Assembly (NCBI RefSeq): GCF_015209585.1
Contig: NZ_JADEYR010000002.1
Location: 248,001-312,000 of the forward strand
Direction of reading: 5' to 3'
Source of the DNA: Brachybacterium epidermidis
GTDB lineage: Bacteria > Actinomycetota > Actinomycetes > Actinomycetales > Dermabacteraceae
Length of the DNA: 64,000 nt
In this document: positions 36,488 through 44,493 of the stretch, piece after piece
Numbering within the stretch: the first letter of the stretch is position 1
Layout: each line of letters opens with the position of its first letter
Made by a program: the position numbers and the translations under genes
The notes under the pieces: model-generated
What the model was told of the DNA's origin: nothing
Databases searched by the model: none
The model's input: the letters and a program-made list of their open reading frames with translations, nothing else

Positions 36488-36951
36488 AGTGGTACCGCCT
36501 CTTCGAGAACGCGCTCCTTCAGGTGAGGGGGTAGGGCTGAGTCGGGGGTCAGATCGGTGGATGCCCCGATCAGTGCACTGATCTCCCCCTCGAGCCGACT
36601 GAGCTGCATCAGACTGAGCGGGGTTGCCATCGTGAATAGCAGATCGACGTCGGAATCCTGGTCCTCCCTCCCGGTGGCCACCGAGCCGAACACGCGGATG
36701 TCGGTGCCACCGACCTCTGAAAGGATCCTCTGGATCTCAGGGCGGGAGTTGCGAAGCCGGCGCGCGAGAGGGCTCGTTCCATGGAATCGCAGAAGTCGTG
36801 AGATCTCCGGTTGGCTCCGGCCGGTCTCTTTCGAGATCTGCGACTGGGTCATGCCGTTGCGCGATGCCTCGCGGACGGCTGCGACCAGACGCTGGCGTGC
36901 GGCGCGCACCGCCTCGTCACTCTCACGGGCGATCTCAGCCAAGGACGACAT
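36484..36951 (-). CDS. mntA: MntA-like nucleotidyltransferase antitoxin with N-terminal HTH
   Basis: In the 155-residue protein the C-terminal half has G89-S90 and D101-V-D103, an exact GSX10DXD minimal nucleotidyltransferase motif. The N-terminal 60 residues add a helix-turn-helix (TQSQISKETGRSQPEISRLL), absent from the smallest MntA proteins. It probably AMPylates HepT and also binds the palindrome at its own promoter. The ATG lies 6 nt after a TATACT -10 and has no Shine-Dalgarno. Confidence 0.9.
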   Translation of the reverse strand: MSSLAEIARESDEAVRAARQRLVAAVREASRNGMTQSQISKETGRSQPEISRLLRFHGTSPLARRLRNSRPEIQRILSEVGGTDIRVFGSVATGREDQDSDVDLLFTMATPLSLMQLSRLEGEISALIGASTDLTPDSALPPHLKERVLEEAVPL

Positions 36952-36957
36952 GAACGA

Positions 36958-36974
36958 AGTATAGCAATTGCTAT
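36958..36974 (-). promoter_or_regulatory. mntA-hepT promoter with perfect 14-bp palindrome
   Basis: TATACT (36963-36958, - strand) is the -10. ATAGCAATTGCTAT at 36961-36974 is a perfect palindrome overlapping it. A dimer of the HTH-containing antitoxin bound here would block RNA polymerase. Confidence 0.7.
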
Positions 36975-37104
36975 TGACTTGCCGTCGGCGGGGCGCTCCA
37001 GCCCGGTGCAGCCCGTTTCCCCCTCGGGGACCACCCGGTCGGGGCGTGACCAGGCCACGGCGTTATGCTCGATGCATCCCCCGTCGACTTCCAGGAGGCT
37101 CTCC

Positions 37105-38850
37105 ATGGCACGCACCACCACCTTCGCCGAACTTCTCGTCACCCAGCTGAGGGACATGGGGGTGGAGCGCATCTACGGAGTGGTGGGCGACTCGCTGAAC
37201 CCTGTGGTGGACGCGGTGCGCAAGACCAAGGGCATCGACTGGGTGCACGTGCGCAACGAGGAGGCCGGAGCCTTCGCCGCCGGCGCCGAGGCCCGCGTGA
37301 CCGGGAAGCTCGCCGTGTGCGCCGGCTCCTGTGGGCCGGGCAACACCCACCTGGTCCAGGGTCTGTTCGACGCCCACCGCGACAACGCTCCCGTCCTCGC
37401 GATCGCTTCCCACATCCCCAGCGCCAAGATCGGCACCGGCTTCTTCCAGGAGACCCATCCGGAGACCCTGTTCCGCGAGTGCTCCCACTACTGCGAGATG
37501 ATCAACTCCGGCGAGCACGGCGCCACCCTGCTGCACATCGCCGCCCAGACCGCCCTCGCCAAGCAGGGGGTTTCGGTGCTGGTGCTGCCCGGCGACGTCG
37601 CCGACGAGGAGGTCTCCGGCCCCCTCACCCGCGACCTGGCCACCGAGTTCGGCGCCGTGCAGCCCGCACCCGGGCCGGTCGGCCGTCTGGCCGAGCTGAT
37701 CGACCAGGCCGACAAGGTCACCCTGTTCGTCGGCGCCGGGGTGAAGGACGCCCGCGAGGAGGTGCTCGCGCTGGCCGGGGCGCTGAAGGCGCCGATCGGT
37801 CACGCCTTCGGCGGCAAGGAGATCATCCAGTACGACAACCCCTACGACGTGGGGATGAGCGGCCTGCTGGGCTACGGCGCCTGCTACGAGGCAATGCACG
37901 AGGCCGATCTGGTGATCCTGATGGGCACCGACTTCCCCTACAGCGAGTTCCTGCCCGAGCCCGACGGCGCCAAGCTGGTCCAGATCGACGCCGACGCCTC
38001 CCGCCTGGGCCGCCGCGCGCCCCTGGACCTCGCCCTGCACGGCGACGTGGCCCTCACCATTCAGGCCCTGATGCCGCTGATCAAGGTGAAGAAGAGCAAG
38101 CGGTTCCTCTCCAAGATGCTCAAGCAGCACCACAAGGCCCTCACCGGGGCGGTCGCGGCGTACACCAGGAACGTCGAGAAGCTGACCCCGATCCACCCCG
38201 AGTACGTGGCCTCCGTGCTGGACGAGGTCGCCGATGACGATGCGATCTTCACCGTGGACACCGGGATGTGCAACGTATGGGGCGCCCGCTACATCACTCC
38301 CAACGGCAAGCGCCGGCTGTTCGGCTCCTGGCACCACGGCACCATGGCCAACGCCCTGCCGCAGGCCATCGGCGCCTCCGCCGCGTTCCCGGACCGCCAG
38401 GTGATCTCCATGAGCGGCGACGGCGGCCTGAGCATGCTGATGGGTGAGCTGCTCACCGTGAAGCTGCACCAGCTGAACACCAAGATCCTGGTGTTCAACA
38501 ACTCCAGTCTGGGCATGGTGAAGCTGGAGATGCTGGTGGGGGGCATCCCCGACTTCGAGACCGACCACGAGCACGTCGACTTCGCCGCCATCGCCCAGGG
38601 CGCAGGGATCCCCTCGGTGCGGATCACCGACCCGAAGAAGCTGAAGAAGGAGCTCGCGGCGGCGCTGGCCACCCCCGGGCCGATGCTGATCGACGTGGTC
38701 ACCGATCCCGACGCCCTCTCGATGCCGCCGAAGATCACCGCGCAGCAGATCCGCGGCTTCGCCACCGCCTCCACCAAGGTCGTCCTCGGCGGTGGCGTGG
38801 GCAGGATGGTGGACATGGCAGCCAGCAATATCCGCAACATCCCGCGCTGA
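37105..38850 (+). CDS. poxB: pyruvate dehydrogenase (quinone)/pyruvate oxidase
   Basis: The 581-residue ThDP enzyme has E in VRNEEAGAFAAGAEA for cofactor activation and a central FAD-type domain. The ThDP/Mg motif is GDGGLSM through LVFNN. The C-terminal region ends with a helix-rich tail that in PoxB mediates membrane association. It converts pyruvate to acetate and CO2 with electrons to the quinone pool. CAGGAGG at 37092-37098 fixes the ATG at 37105; the long open frame upstream is antisense to mntA. Confidence 0.9.
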   Translation: MARTTTFAELLVTQLRDMGVERIYGVVGDSLNPVVDAVRKTKGIDWVHVRNEEAGAFAAGAEARVTGKLAVCAGSCGPGNTHLVQGLFDAHRDNAPVLAIASHIPSAKIGTGFFQETHPETLFRECSHYCEMINSGEHGATLLHIAAQTALAKQGVSVLVLPGDVADEEVSGPLTRDLATEFGAVQPAPGPVGRLAELIDQADKVTLFVGAGVKDAREEVLALAGALKAPIGHAFGGKEIIQYDNPYDVGMSGLLGYGACYEAMHEADLVILMGTDFPYSEFLPEPDGAKLVQIDADASRLGRRAPLDLALHGDVALTIQALMPLIKVKKSKRFLSKMLKQHHKALTGAVAAYTRNVEKLTPIHPEYVASVLDEVADDDAIFTVDTGMCNVWGARYITPNGKRRLFGSWHHGTMANALPQAIGASAAFPDRQVISMSGDGGLSMLMGELLTVKLHQLNTKILVFNNSSLGMVKLEMLVGGIPDFETDHEHVDFAAIAQGAGIPSVRITDPKKLKKELAAALATPGPMLIDVVTDPDALSMPPKITAQQIRGFATASTKVVLGGGVGRMVDMAASNIRNIPR

Positions 38851-38895
38851 TCAGCACAGCCGGCGGGGGTGAGTAAGCGCCCTCTGTGGTGGACC

Positions 38896-38927
38896 TTGCA
38901 CTCCGGCGCACCTGCACGCCCTAGGAT
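38896..38927 (+). promoter_or_regulatory. candidate promoter of the polysaccharide operon
   Basis: TTGCAC (38896-38901) and TAGGAT (38922-38927) lie 20 bp apart, slightly long. Transcription would start near 38934, putting the hairpin at 38939-38993 at the 5' end of the message. Confidence 0.45.
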
Positions 38928-38938
38928 AAAGAGGGCGA

Positions 38939-38993
38939 ACCGTCTGCTTGTTCAATGATGGCGGGCCGTTGCGCGCCCCGCCATGCAGACGGT
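38939..38993 (+). promoter_or_regulatory. two-tier leader hairpin upstream of the tyrosine kinase gene
   Basis: ACCGTCTGC (38939-38947) pairs perfectly with GCAGACGGT (38985-38993). Inside, ATGGCGGG (38958-38965) pairs with CCCGCCAT (38977-38984). The right arms abut and the left arms are split by a 10-nt bulge. It ends 39 nt before the GTG start. It may be an attenuator-like or stabilising leader; no U-run follows. Confidence 0.6.
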
Positions 38994-39031
38994 GCGAAGG
39001 TACGTCAGAGATGCGAGGAAAGGGCCATGGC

Positions 39032-40657
39032 GTGACGATCGAGGACTTCCTGCGTCTACTGCTGCGCAATGCGGTGTGGCTGATCCTGCTGACTGTGCTG
39101 GGTGCGGCGGCCGGTTACGGCTTCTCCTACACGAAGGCGCCGGTCTACCAGGCCAGCGCACTCGGCTTCGTTCGGGGTGCCTCCGGCGCTGGCAACGATC
39201 CGATGAACTCCACTCAGGGGCAGTACTCCAAGGCCCAGTTCTACCTGCCGCTGTTCCAGACCCGCGCGGTGGGTCAGACCATTGTCGATGAACTCGGCAT
39301 GGACGCGAGCCCCGATGCGGTGGCTGGGTCTCTGGCCACCTCGCTGGACCCGAACGCGCCGATCATCACTGTGACCGCCTCGGCCGGCAGTCCGGAGGAC
39401 GCCAGCGCCATTGCCAACGCGTCCATCGAGGCGGTGGCCGCGGAAGCCGAGATGCTCGAGCCCGGCAACGGTGACCGGCTGGTGCCGTACCAATCGGCCA
39501 TCACCCCCGGTGCCCCGTCGTCCCCCGACCGTGAGAAGTACCTGATGGTGGGGGCCGCAGCCGGCCTGCTCGCCGCGATGGCACTGGCAGTGCTGCGCAG
39601 CCGCAACGACTCGCGCCTGCGCACGGTGGACCAGCTCACCGATCAGTTGCACGTTCCCGTCCTCGGTGTCCTGCCCGACATGAAGGACTTCACCCGGTCC
39701 AAGTCCGGCACGCTGCCGGAACCCAAGACCTTCCAGTCCCGTGAGGCACTGCGAAAGCTGCGCACCAACCTGCGGTTCGTGGACGTCGACAACCCCCCCC
39801 GCTCCATCGTCATCACCTCCAGCGCGCCCGCCGAGGGCAAGTCGGTGGTCTCGGCGAACCTCGCCCGGGTGATCGCCGGGACCGGCCAGCCCACCCTGCT
39901 GATCGACGCAGACCTGCGCCGCCCCCAGGTGGCCAAGGAGTTCGGGATCGACGGCGGCGTGGGCCTGTCCCAGCTGCTGGCGGGGGCCGTCTCCCTCGAT
40001 GACGTGATCCATGAGGTGCCCGGGAGCCTGCTGTCGGTGCTGCCGGCCGGGCAGATCCCGCCGAACCCCTCGGAGCTGTTGGGATCGCGACGCATGCAGG
40101 ACATGATCCGCGAGCTCGGCCGCCACTACTTCGTGGTGATCGACGCCCCGCCGGTGCTCGCGGTGACGGACGCCCAGCTGCTCACCCGCCACGCCGACGG
40201 TGCGGTGCTGGTGGCCGTCGCCGGCCGCACCCGCGTCGAAGGCCTGAGCCGGGCCGTCGAGGCGATCGAGAAGGTCGCCGGCACCGTCTTCGGTGTGGTG
40301 CTGAACCGTGCCTCCACCAGCCGCCTGAAGCGCATCGCCTACGGAGACGCCGAGTACGGCTACTCCCCTTACGGCGACGGCTCCAAGCGGTACGCCTACG
40401 GCTCCGCCAACGGATGGGAGACCGGGCCGCAGGCCGAGCTGGAGGTCCCCGATGATGTAGTGACTGCGCCGGTTCCCGAGGCCCTCGTCGTCGAGGCGGG
40501 GGAGACCCCGGCCGCCCCGGCCAGGTCGCGCCATCGCGGGGGCCGGCGCTCCGTCCCCCCGGAGGAGACCACCCAGCTGCCCGGCCACGGGGCCAGCACC
40601 GCGCGCCGCTGGCCTGCAGCCGGTGACGGCAGCACCGGGCAGGACGGCCGGAAGTGA
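39032..40657 (+). CDS. Wzc-like polysaccharide co-polymerase/tyrosine autokinase
   Basis: The 541-residue protein has an N-terminal Wzz domain with helix VWLILLTVLGAAAGYGFSY and a second helix near YLMVGAAAGLLAAMALAVL. A BY-kinase domain follows with Walker A SAPAEGKS, Walker A' LLIDADLRRP and Walker B FVVIDAPPV. A Tyr cluster (YGDAEYGYSPYG and KRYAYG) is the likely autophosphorylation site. It controls chain length and export of the polysaccharide. The GTG at 39032 follows GAGGAAAGGG; an ATG at 39011 is in frame but would mask that site. Confidence 0.9.
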   Translation: MTIEDFLRLLLRNAVWLILLTVLGAAAGYGFSYTKAPVYQASALGFVRGASGAGNDPMNSTQGQYSKAQFYLPLFQTRAVGQTIVDELGMDASPDAVAGSLATSLDPNAPIITVTASAGSPEDASAIANASIEAVAAEAEMLEPGNGDRLVPYQSAITPGAPSSPDREKYLMVGAAAGLLAAMALAVLRSRNDSRLRTVDQLTDQLHVPVLGVLPDMKDFTRSKSGTLPEPKTFQSREALRKLRTNLRFVDVDNPPRSIVITSSAPAEGKSVVSANLARVIAGTGQPTLLIDADLRRPQVAKEFGIDGGVGLSQLLAGAVSLDDVIHEVPGSLLSVLPAGQIPPNPSELLGSRRMQDMIRELGRHYFVVIDAPPVLAVTDAQLLTRHADGAVLVAVAGRTRVEGLSRAVEAIEKVAGTVFGVVLNRASTSRLKRIAYGDAEYGYSPYGDGSKRYAYGSANGWETGPQAELEVPDDVVTAPVPEALVVEAGETPAAPARSRHRGGRRSVPPEETTQLPGHGASTARRWPAAGDGSTGQDGRK

Positions 40658-41610
40658 CCTCCCGGCTCGGTGCGGTGATCCCCGTGCACGGGCCGATCGA
40701 GCCTGTCCTGCCTCTACTTAACTCGCTGGTAGGCGGGAGCACGCCGTCAGATGGAAGGCCCGCCCTGGTGGTGGTCGTGGATGATGCCACCGCCGAGCCG
40801 GTGGACCCCAATGCCCTTCCCCCGGGCGTGGAGCTGGTGCGCCGCGCCACCAACGGGGGCTTCGGGGCCGCTGTCAACACCGGTCTTGACCGGCTCGCCC
40901 GGGAGGGCCTGGACCTGGCCCTGGTGTTGAACTCCGATCTGCGGGTCCCCGACGGCTTCGTTCGTGACCTGGTTGCCCATGCCCAGCCGTGGCAGCCGGC
41001 CGTCGTTGGCTGCCGTGCCGAGGGGCCCGACGGGATCTCCGGTCACTCCGCACGGTATTTCCCTACCGCCTCCCACCAGATCATCGAGTGGCTGGTACCG
41101 CTGGCCTCCCAGCGTCACCGCGACGTGCTGCACCGTGCGGTGGGTCACGACATGGCAGCGGAGCGCGGCACGGGCATGATACCTGTGGACTGGGTGAGCG
41201 GAGCCGTGATGCTGCTGCCACTGACCCAGGTGCGTGAGGTGGGGGGCCTGGACGAGCTGTACTTCATGTATGCCGAGGAGGTCGACCTCCAGCGCCGCCT
41301 TCGCGCGGTCGGGGTGCCTTCGCTCTACGACGCCGACCTCACCGTCACCCACGTGGGCGGCGGATCCTCCGGCGGTGAGGCCCGCCGACGGCAGTGGCTC
41401 GTGGCTGGCCGCGATCGCTACGCGCGGTTGCACGGGCGCCCCCGCACCCTTCGTACGGGTCTGCGTGCCGCCCCCCTCGCCAATCTCGCCTGGAACACCG
41501 GGCGCAGAGTGGCTGGGCGGGACGTCGCTCCCTTGGCTGCGTTCCGCGAGCAGTGGGGCGTCATCTCCGATGCGGCTCGAGGAACCGTCGCCGAGAGGAA
41601 CCGACGATGA
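40654..41610 (+). CDS. family 2 glycosyltransferase (rhamnosyltransferase-like)
   Basis: The 318-residue GT-A enzyme has LGAVIPVHGPIEPVLPLLNSL, VVVVDDATAEP, a NSDLRVPDGFVRDLV site and a later MYAEEVDLQRRLRAVG acidic motif, resembling WbbL-type rhamnosyltransferases. The start is GTG in a GTGA overlap with the kinase stop. It would add a sugar to the lipid-linked repeat unit in the cytosol. Confidence 0.88.
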   Translation: MTSRLGAVIPVHGPIEPVLPLLNSLVGGSTPSDGRPALVVVVDDATAEPVDPNALPPGVELVRRATNGGFGAAVNTGLDRLAREGLDLALVLNSDLRVPDGFVRDLVAHAQPWQPAVVGCRAEGPDGISGHSARYFPTASHQIIEWLVPLASQRHRDVLHRAVGHDMAAERGTGMIPVDWVSGAVMLLPLTQVREVGGLDELYFMYAEEVDLQRRLRAVGVPSLYDADLTVTHVGGGSSGGEARRRQWLVAGRDRYARLHGRPRTLRTGLRAAPLANLAWNTGRRVAGRDVAPLAAFREQWGVISDAARGTVAERNRR

Positions 41611-42653
41611 ACGCCACCGGTAGGACCAGCGCCACCGTTCCCCGGAAGATTGTGCTGGTCACTCCTACCTTCCACGACTACGCCACCAGCATCGCGCAGG
41701 CCTTCGAGCGGGCGGGGCATGAGGTGGTGACCGTGCGCTATGACGATTATGTGACCGTGAAGGACAAGGCGCGCCTGAAGGCCACCGTGGAGTTGCCCAG
41801 CAAGCTGCGCCTGCCCGGTGACCATGCCGGCCGCGAACGCCGCCGGGTCACGGACTCTGTGCTGAGCGACCTCACCGCCGCCCGCCCGGACGGTGTGGTG
41901 GTGATCAAGGGGGACATGCTGGATGACCGCTTCTGGTCCCACCTTGATGCCCACCGCGTCCCGCGGATCCTGTGGCTGTACGACGACCTGCACCGCCACC
42001 CGTACAGCCCTGAGTTCCTGGCACAGCTCGGGCCGGTGGTCTCCTACTCCGAGTCCGAGGCTGCGATGCTGCGGGAGCAGCACGGGGTCGATGCCACCTG
42101 GGTGCCGGATGCCTTCGACCCGCACCGTGCACAGCCCACCGGTCGCCGAGTCGACCGGATCGCTTTCGTGGGCGCTGCCCACGCCGACAGGGTGCGGATC
42201 CTGCAGGATCTCACCGATCGCGGCCTGCCGGTGCATGCCTGGGGCCGGGACTTCTCGCACCACCCCGTGGACCGGCTGCGCACCTGGGGCTGGAAGCGCC
42301 CCTTGATCCCCGCTTCTCGCGACATCCCGCTCACCGAGGCATACCTGGTGGTGGGGGAGTCGTCGGCCTCGGTGAACATCCACGGCCCGCAGACTGACCA
42401 CCCGATGCGCACGTTCGAGGTGCCTGGCATGGCCGGGGTGTCCCTCGAGGACCGCGCGTCGGTGGCCCGGTTCTACGATGTGGGGACCGAGGTGGAGGTG
42501 TGGACCGACGTCGATCACCTCGCTGAGCTGTGTGAACGTTCCCGGAAGGACCGCGTGTGGTCCGAAGGGCTGCGGGAGAAGGGCAGGGCCCGCAGTTTGG
42601 CGGAGCACACGTTCGACCATCGGATCACGGAGGTGGACGCACTATGGCGCTGA
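41607..42653 (+). CDS. CgeB-like glycosyltransferase
   Basis: The 348-residue protein is GT-B-like. It has N-terminal KIVLVTPTFHDYATSIAQAF and mid-region RILWLYDDLHRHPY. The C-terminal donor domain includes SSASVNIHGPQTDHPMRTFE and GMAGVSLEDR, as in CgeB/DUF3880-type proteins of spore and surface polymer loci. It is coupled by ATGA to the GT2 before it. Donor and acceptor are unknown. Confidence 0.75.
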   Translation: MNATGRTSATVPRKIVLVTPTFHDYATSIAQAFERAGHEVVTVRYDDYVTVKDKARLKATVELPSKLRLPGDHAGRERRRVTDSVLSDLTAARPDGVVVIKGDMLDDRFWSHLDAHRVPRILWLYDDLHRHPYSPEFLAQLGPVVSYSESEAAMLREQHGVDATWVPDAFDPHRAQPTGRRVDRIAFVGAAHADRVRILQDLTDRGLPVHAWGRDFSHHPVDRLRTWGWKRPLIPASRDIPLTEAYLVVGESSASVNIHGPQTDHPMRTFEVPGMAGVSLEDRASVARFYDVGTEVEVWTDVDHLAELCERSRKDRVWSEGLREKGRARSLAEHTFDHRITEVDALWR

Positions 42654-43786
42654 AGTACCCACGATCGATGGAGGACTGGGCGGCCTGGCAGGCATCCCGT
42701 CAGCGCATGCGCCGAGCCAAGCACCGCGTGGCCGGCGCGGTGGACAGTCTGCGCGGCGCCGAGCCGGAGATCCCCCGCGTCACCCTGTACCGCCGGGTCT
42801 CGGCCGACGGGGACCTGCTGGTGGAGGACGGCCGCACCAAGCCCCTGCTGATCGCCCTGGACTCCGCGTCCCCCACCTCGATCGCCTCCGTGGCCGACGT
42901 GATCCCCTATACCCGCGGTGACGTGGCGGGGCTGGCCCCCAAGGGTGTGGAGGTGGAACTGCCCGGTGCGGAGGACTGGTCCCGGCGTGATCTCCCCGCC
43001 GATGTGGGCGCCGTGCTCACCTCCGTGGACCCGTACGCCGTGATGAGCCTGGGTGCGCACCTGCGCGCCGGCGCCCTGGCCGACGGTATTGCCCAGAAGC
43101 TCGGCGTGCCGCACTACGTGGTCCAGCACGGCGCGCTCACCCCGTACGCCCCGCCGCTACCGGAGAACGCGCACCTGCTGGCCTGGACCCAGGCCGACGC
43201 CGACTTCTGGAGGTCTGGGCGCGACGACGTGCAGACCACCGTGGTGGGCTCCCAGCTGCTGTGGCGAGCCGGGCACGAGACCACCGCGGTCCCGGCCGAC
43301 GCCACTCCCGTGTTCCTGGGCCAGCTGCACGGTGCAGAGCTGCCGCGCTGGGTGACCGGCGGGGCAGCACAGAAGTTCTGCCTCCAGCACGATGCGATGT
43401 ACCGTCCCCACCCCTCCGAGACGGACGTGCTCTCGCGCCTGCAGCATCAGGTGTGGCAGAGGCGAGGCATCGAGTTCGCTCCCACCGATGTGCCGCTGCG
43501 GCAGGTGGCGGAGCCGGTAGTCGCGGTGTTCTCCACCGGCATCCTCGAGGCCGCAGCCCGCGGCGGGCCAGCCTGGGCCTACGCGCCGCGCGCCCCACGC
43601 TGGGTGCACGAGTTCTGGGAGCGCTACGGCATGAAGCCCTACGGCGGAGACCCCACCCCGGCCCTGCCCATCGGCACCGGGGAGCCGGCCGTCGCTATCG
43701 CGGGTCTGGTCGATCCACTCCCGGGTGAGGAGCCGGGCCCGTCGGCCGGCCCTGTCCCGTCGGCCGGACCCGGAGGTGCTGAGTGA
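42644..43786 (+). CDS. unrecognised protein of the nonulosonate module, probable GT-B-type transferase
   Basis: In the 380-residue protein, a charged N-terminal helix is followed by strands and LGVPHYVVQHGALTPYAPPL, an HG-type motif seen in capsule and polysialyltransferase-like GT-B enzymes. VVAVFSTGILEAAARGGPAW looks like a donor-domain loop with STG. The C-terminal 30 residues are Gly/Pro-rich. It sits directly before the CMP-nonulosonate synthetase, so it may be the nonulosonate transferase. This is context-based; no family is firmly recognised. Confidence 0.55.
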   Translation: MALKYPRSMEDWAAWQASRQRMRRAKHRVAGAVDSLRGAEPEIPRVTLYRRVSADGDLLVEDGRTKPLLIALDSASPTSIASVADVIPYTRGDVAGLAPKGVEVELPGAEDWSRRDLPADVGAVLTSVDPYAVMSLGAHLRAGALADGIAQKLGVPHYVVQHGALTPYAPPLPENAHLLAWTQADADFWRSGRDDVQTTVVGSQLLWRAGHETTAVPADATPVFLGQLHGAELPRWVTGGAAQKFCLQHDAMYRPHPSETDVLSRLQHQVWQRRGIEFAPTDVPLRQVAEPVVAVFSTGILEAAARGGPAWAYAPRAPRWVHEFWERYGMKPYGGDPTPALPIGTGEPAVAIAGLVDPLPGEEPGPSAGPVPSAGPGGAE

Positions 43787-44493
43787 GTGTGCTGTGCGTG
43801 ATCCCGGCGCGCGGCGGTTCCAAGGGGATCCCCCGCAAGAACCTGTTGCCCGTGGGTGGCAAGCCACTGATTGCCTGGACGATCGCCCAGGCCCTGGCCA
43901 CCACCGAGGAGTCGGACCTGATCGTCGCGGTCTCCACCGAGGACGAGAAGATCGCCCGCGTGGCCCGTGAACACGGCGCCCGCGTGATCGAGCGACCCGT
44001 TGAACTGGCACAGGACACCACCGCTACCGAGCCGGTGCTGCTGCACGCCATGGACGTCGCCGAAGCGCAGGGGATCGACCTGGAGGCCGTGATGCTGCTG
44101 CAGGCCACCTCGCCCGTGCGGCTGCCCGGCACCCTGGACCGTGCCGTGGCGCAGTTCCGTGACAGCGGCTGCGATTCCCTGATCGGTGTGCTGCCCCAGT
44201 CCCCGTTCTTCTGGCACCTGCCGGAAGCAGACGGTGAGCAGCCCCGGGCTGACTACGACTGGACGGCGCGCCCACGCCGGCAGGACCTCACCGCCGGCCA
44301 GCACCACTACTTCGAGAACGGGAGCCTGTACGTCACGGCCCCGCACGTGTACCGCGAGACCCGAAACCGTATTGGCGGCCGCATCTCCCTGTTCGTGCTC
44401 GACGAGCTCGAAGGGGTCGACATCGACACCGAGGCGGACGTCGCGGCAGCCGAGCGCATGCTCGCACGCACCGGATGGAGCACCACCGCATGA
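43783..44493 (+). CDS. neuA: CMP-nonulosonate (acylneuraminate) cytidylyltransferase
   Basis: The 236-residue protein starts with the CTP-binding signature IPARGGSKGIPRKNL. It also has LLQATSPVR and ends EGVDIDTEADVAAAERML, as in NeuA/PseF/LegF enzymes. It activates a nonulosonic acid with CTP. Which one (sialic, legionaminic or pseudaminic) is not readable. The start is GTG in a GTGA overlap. It overlaps the NeuB fusion by ATGA. Confidence 0.9.
   Translation: MSVLCVIPARGGSKGIPRKNLLPVGGKPLIAWTIAQALATTEESDLIVAVSTEDEKIARVAREHGARVIERPVELAQDTTATEPVLLHAMDVAEAQGIDLEAVMLLQATSPVRLPGTLDRAVAQFRDSGCDSLIGVLPQSPFFWHLPEADGEQPRADYDWTARPRRQDLTAGQHHYFENGSLYVTAPHVYRETRNRIGGRISLFVLDELEGVDIDTEADVAAAERMLARTGWSTTA

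Noticed and set aside
37063-38574. 503-codon open frame antisense to pyruvate oxidase
   Set aside because: It is a high-GC shadow frame, Gly/His/Val-rich, with no motifs; the + strand has all ThDP enzyme signatures.
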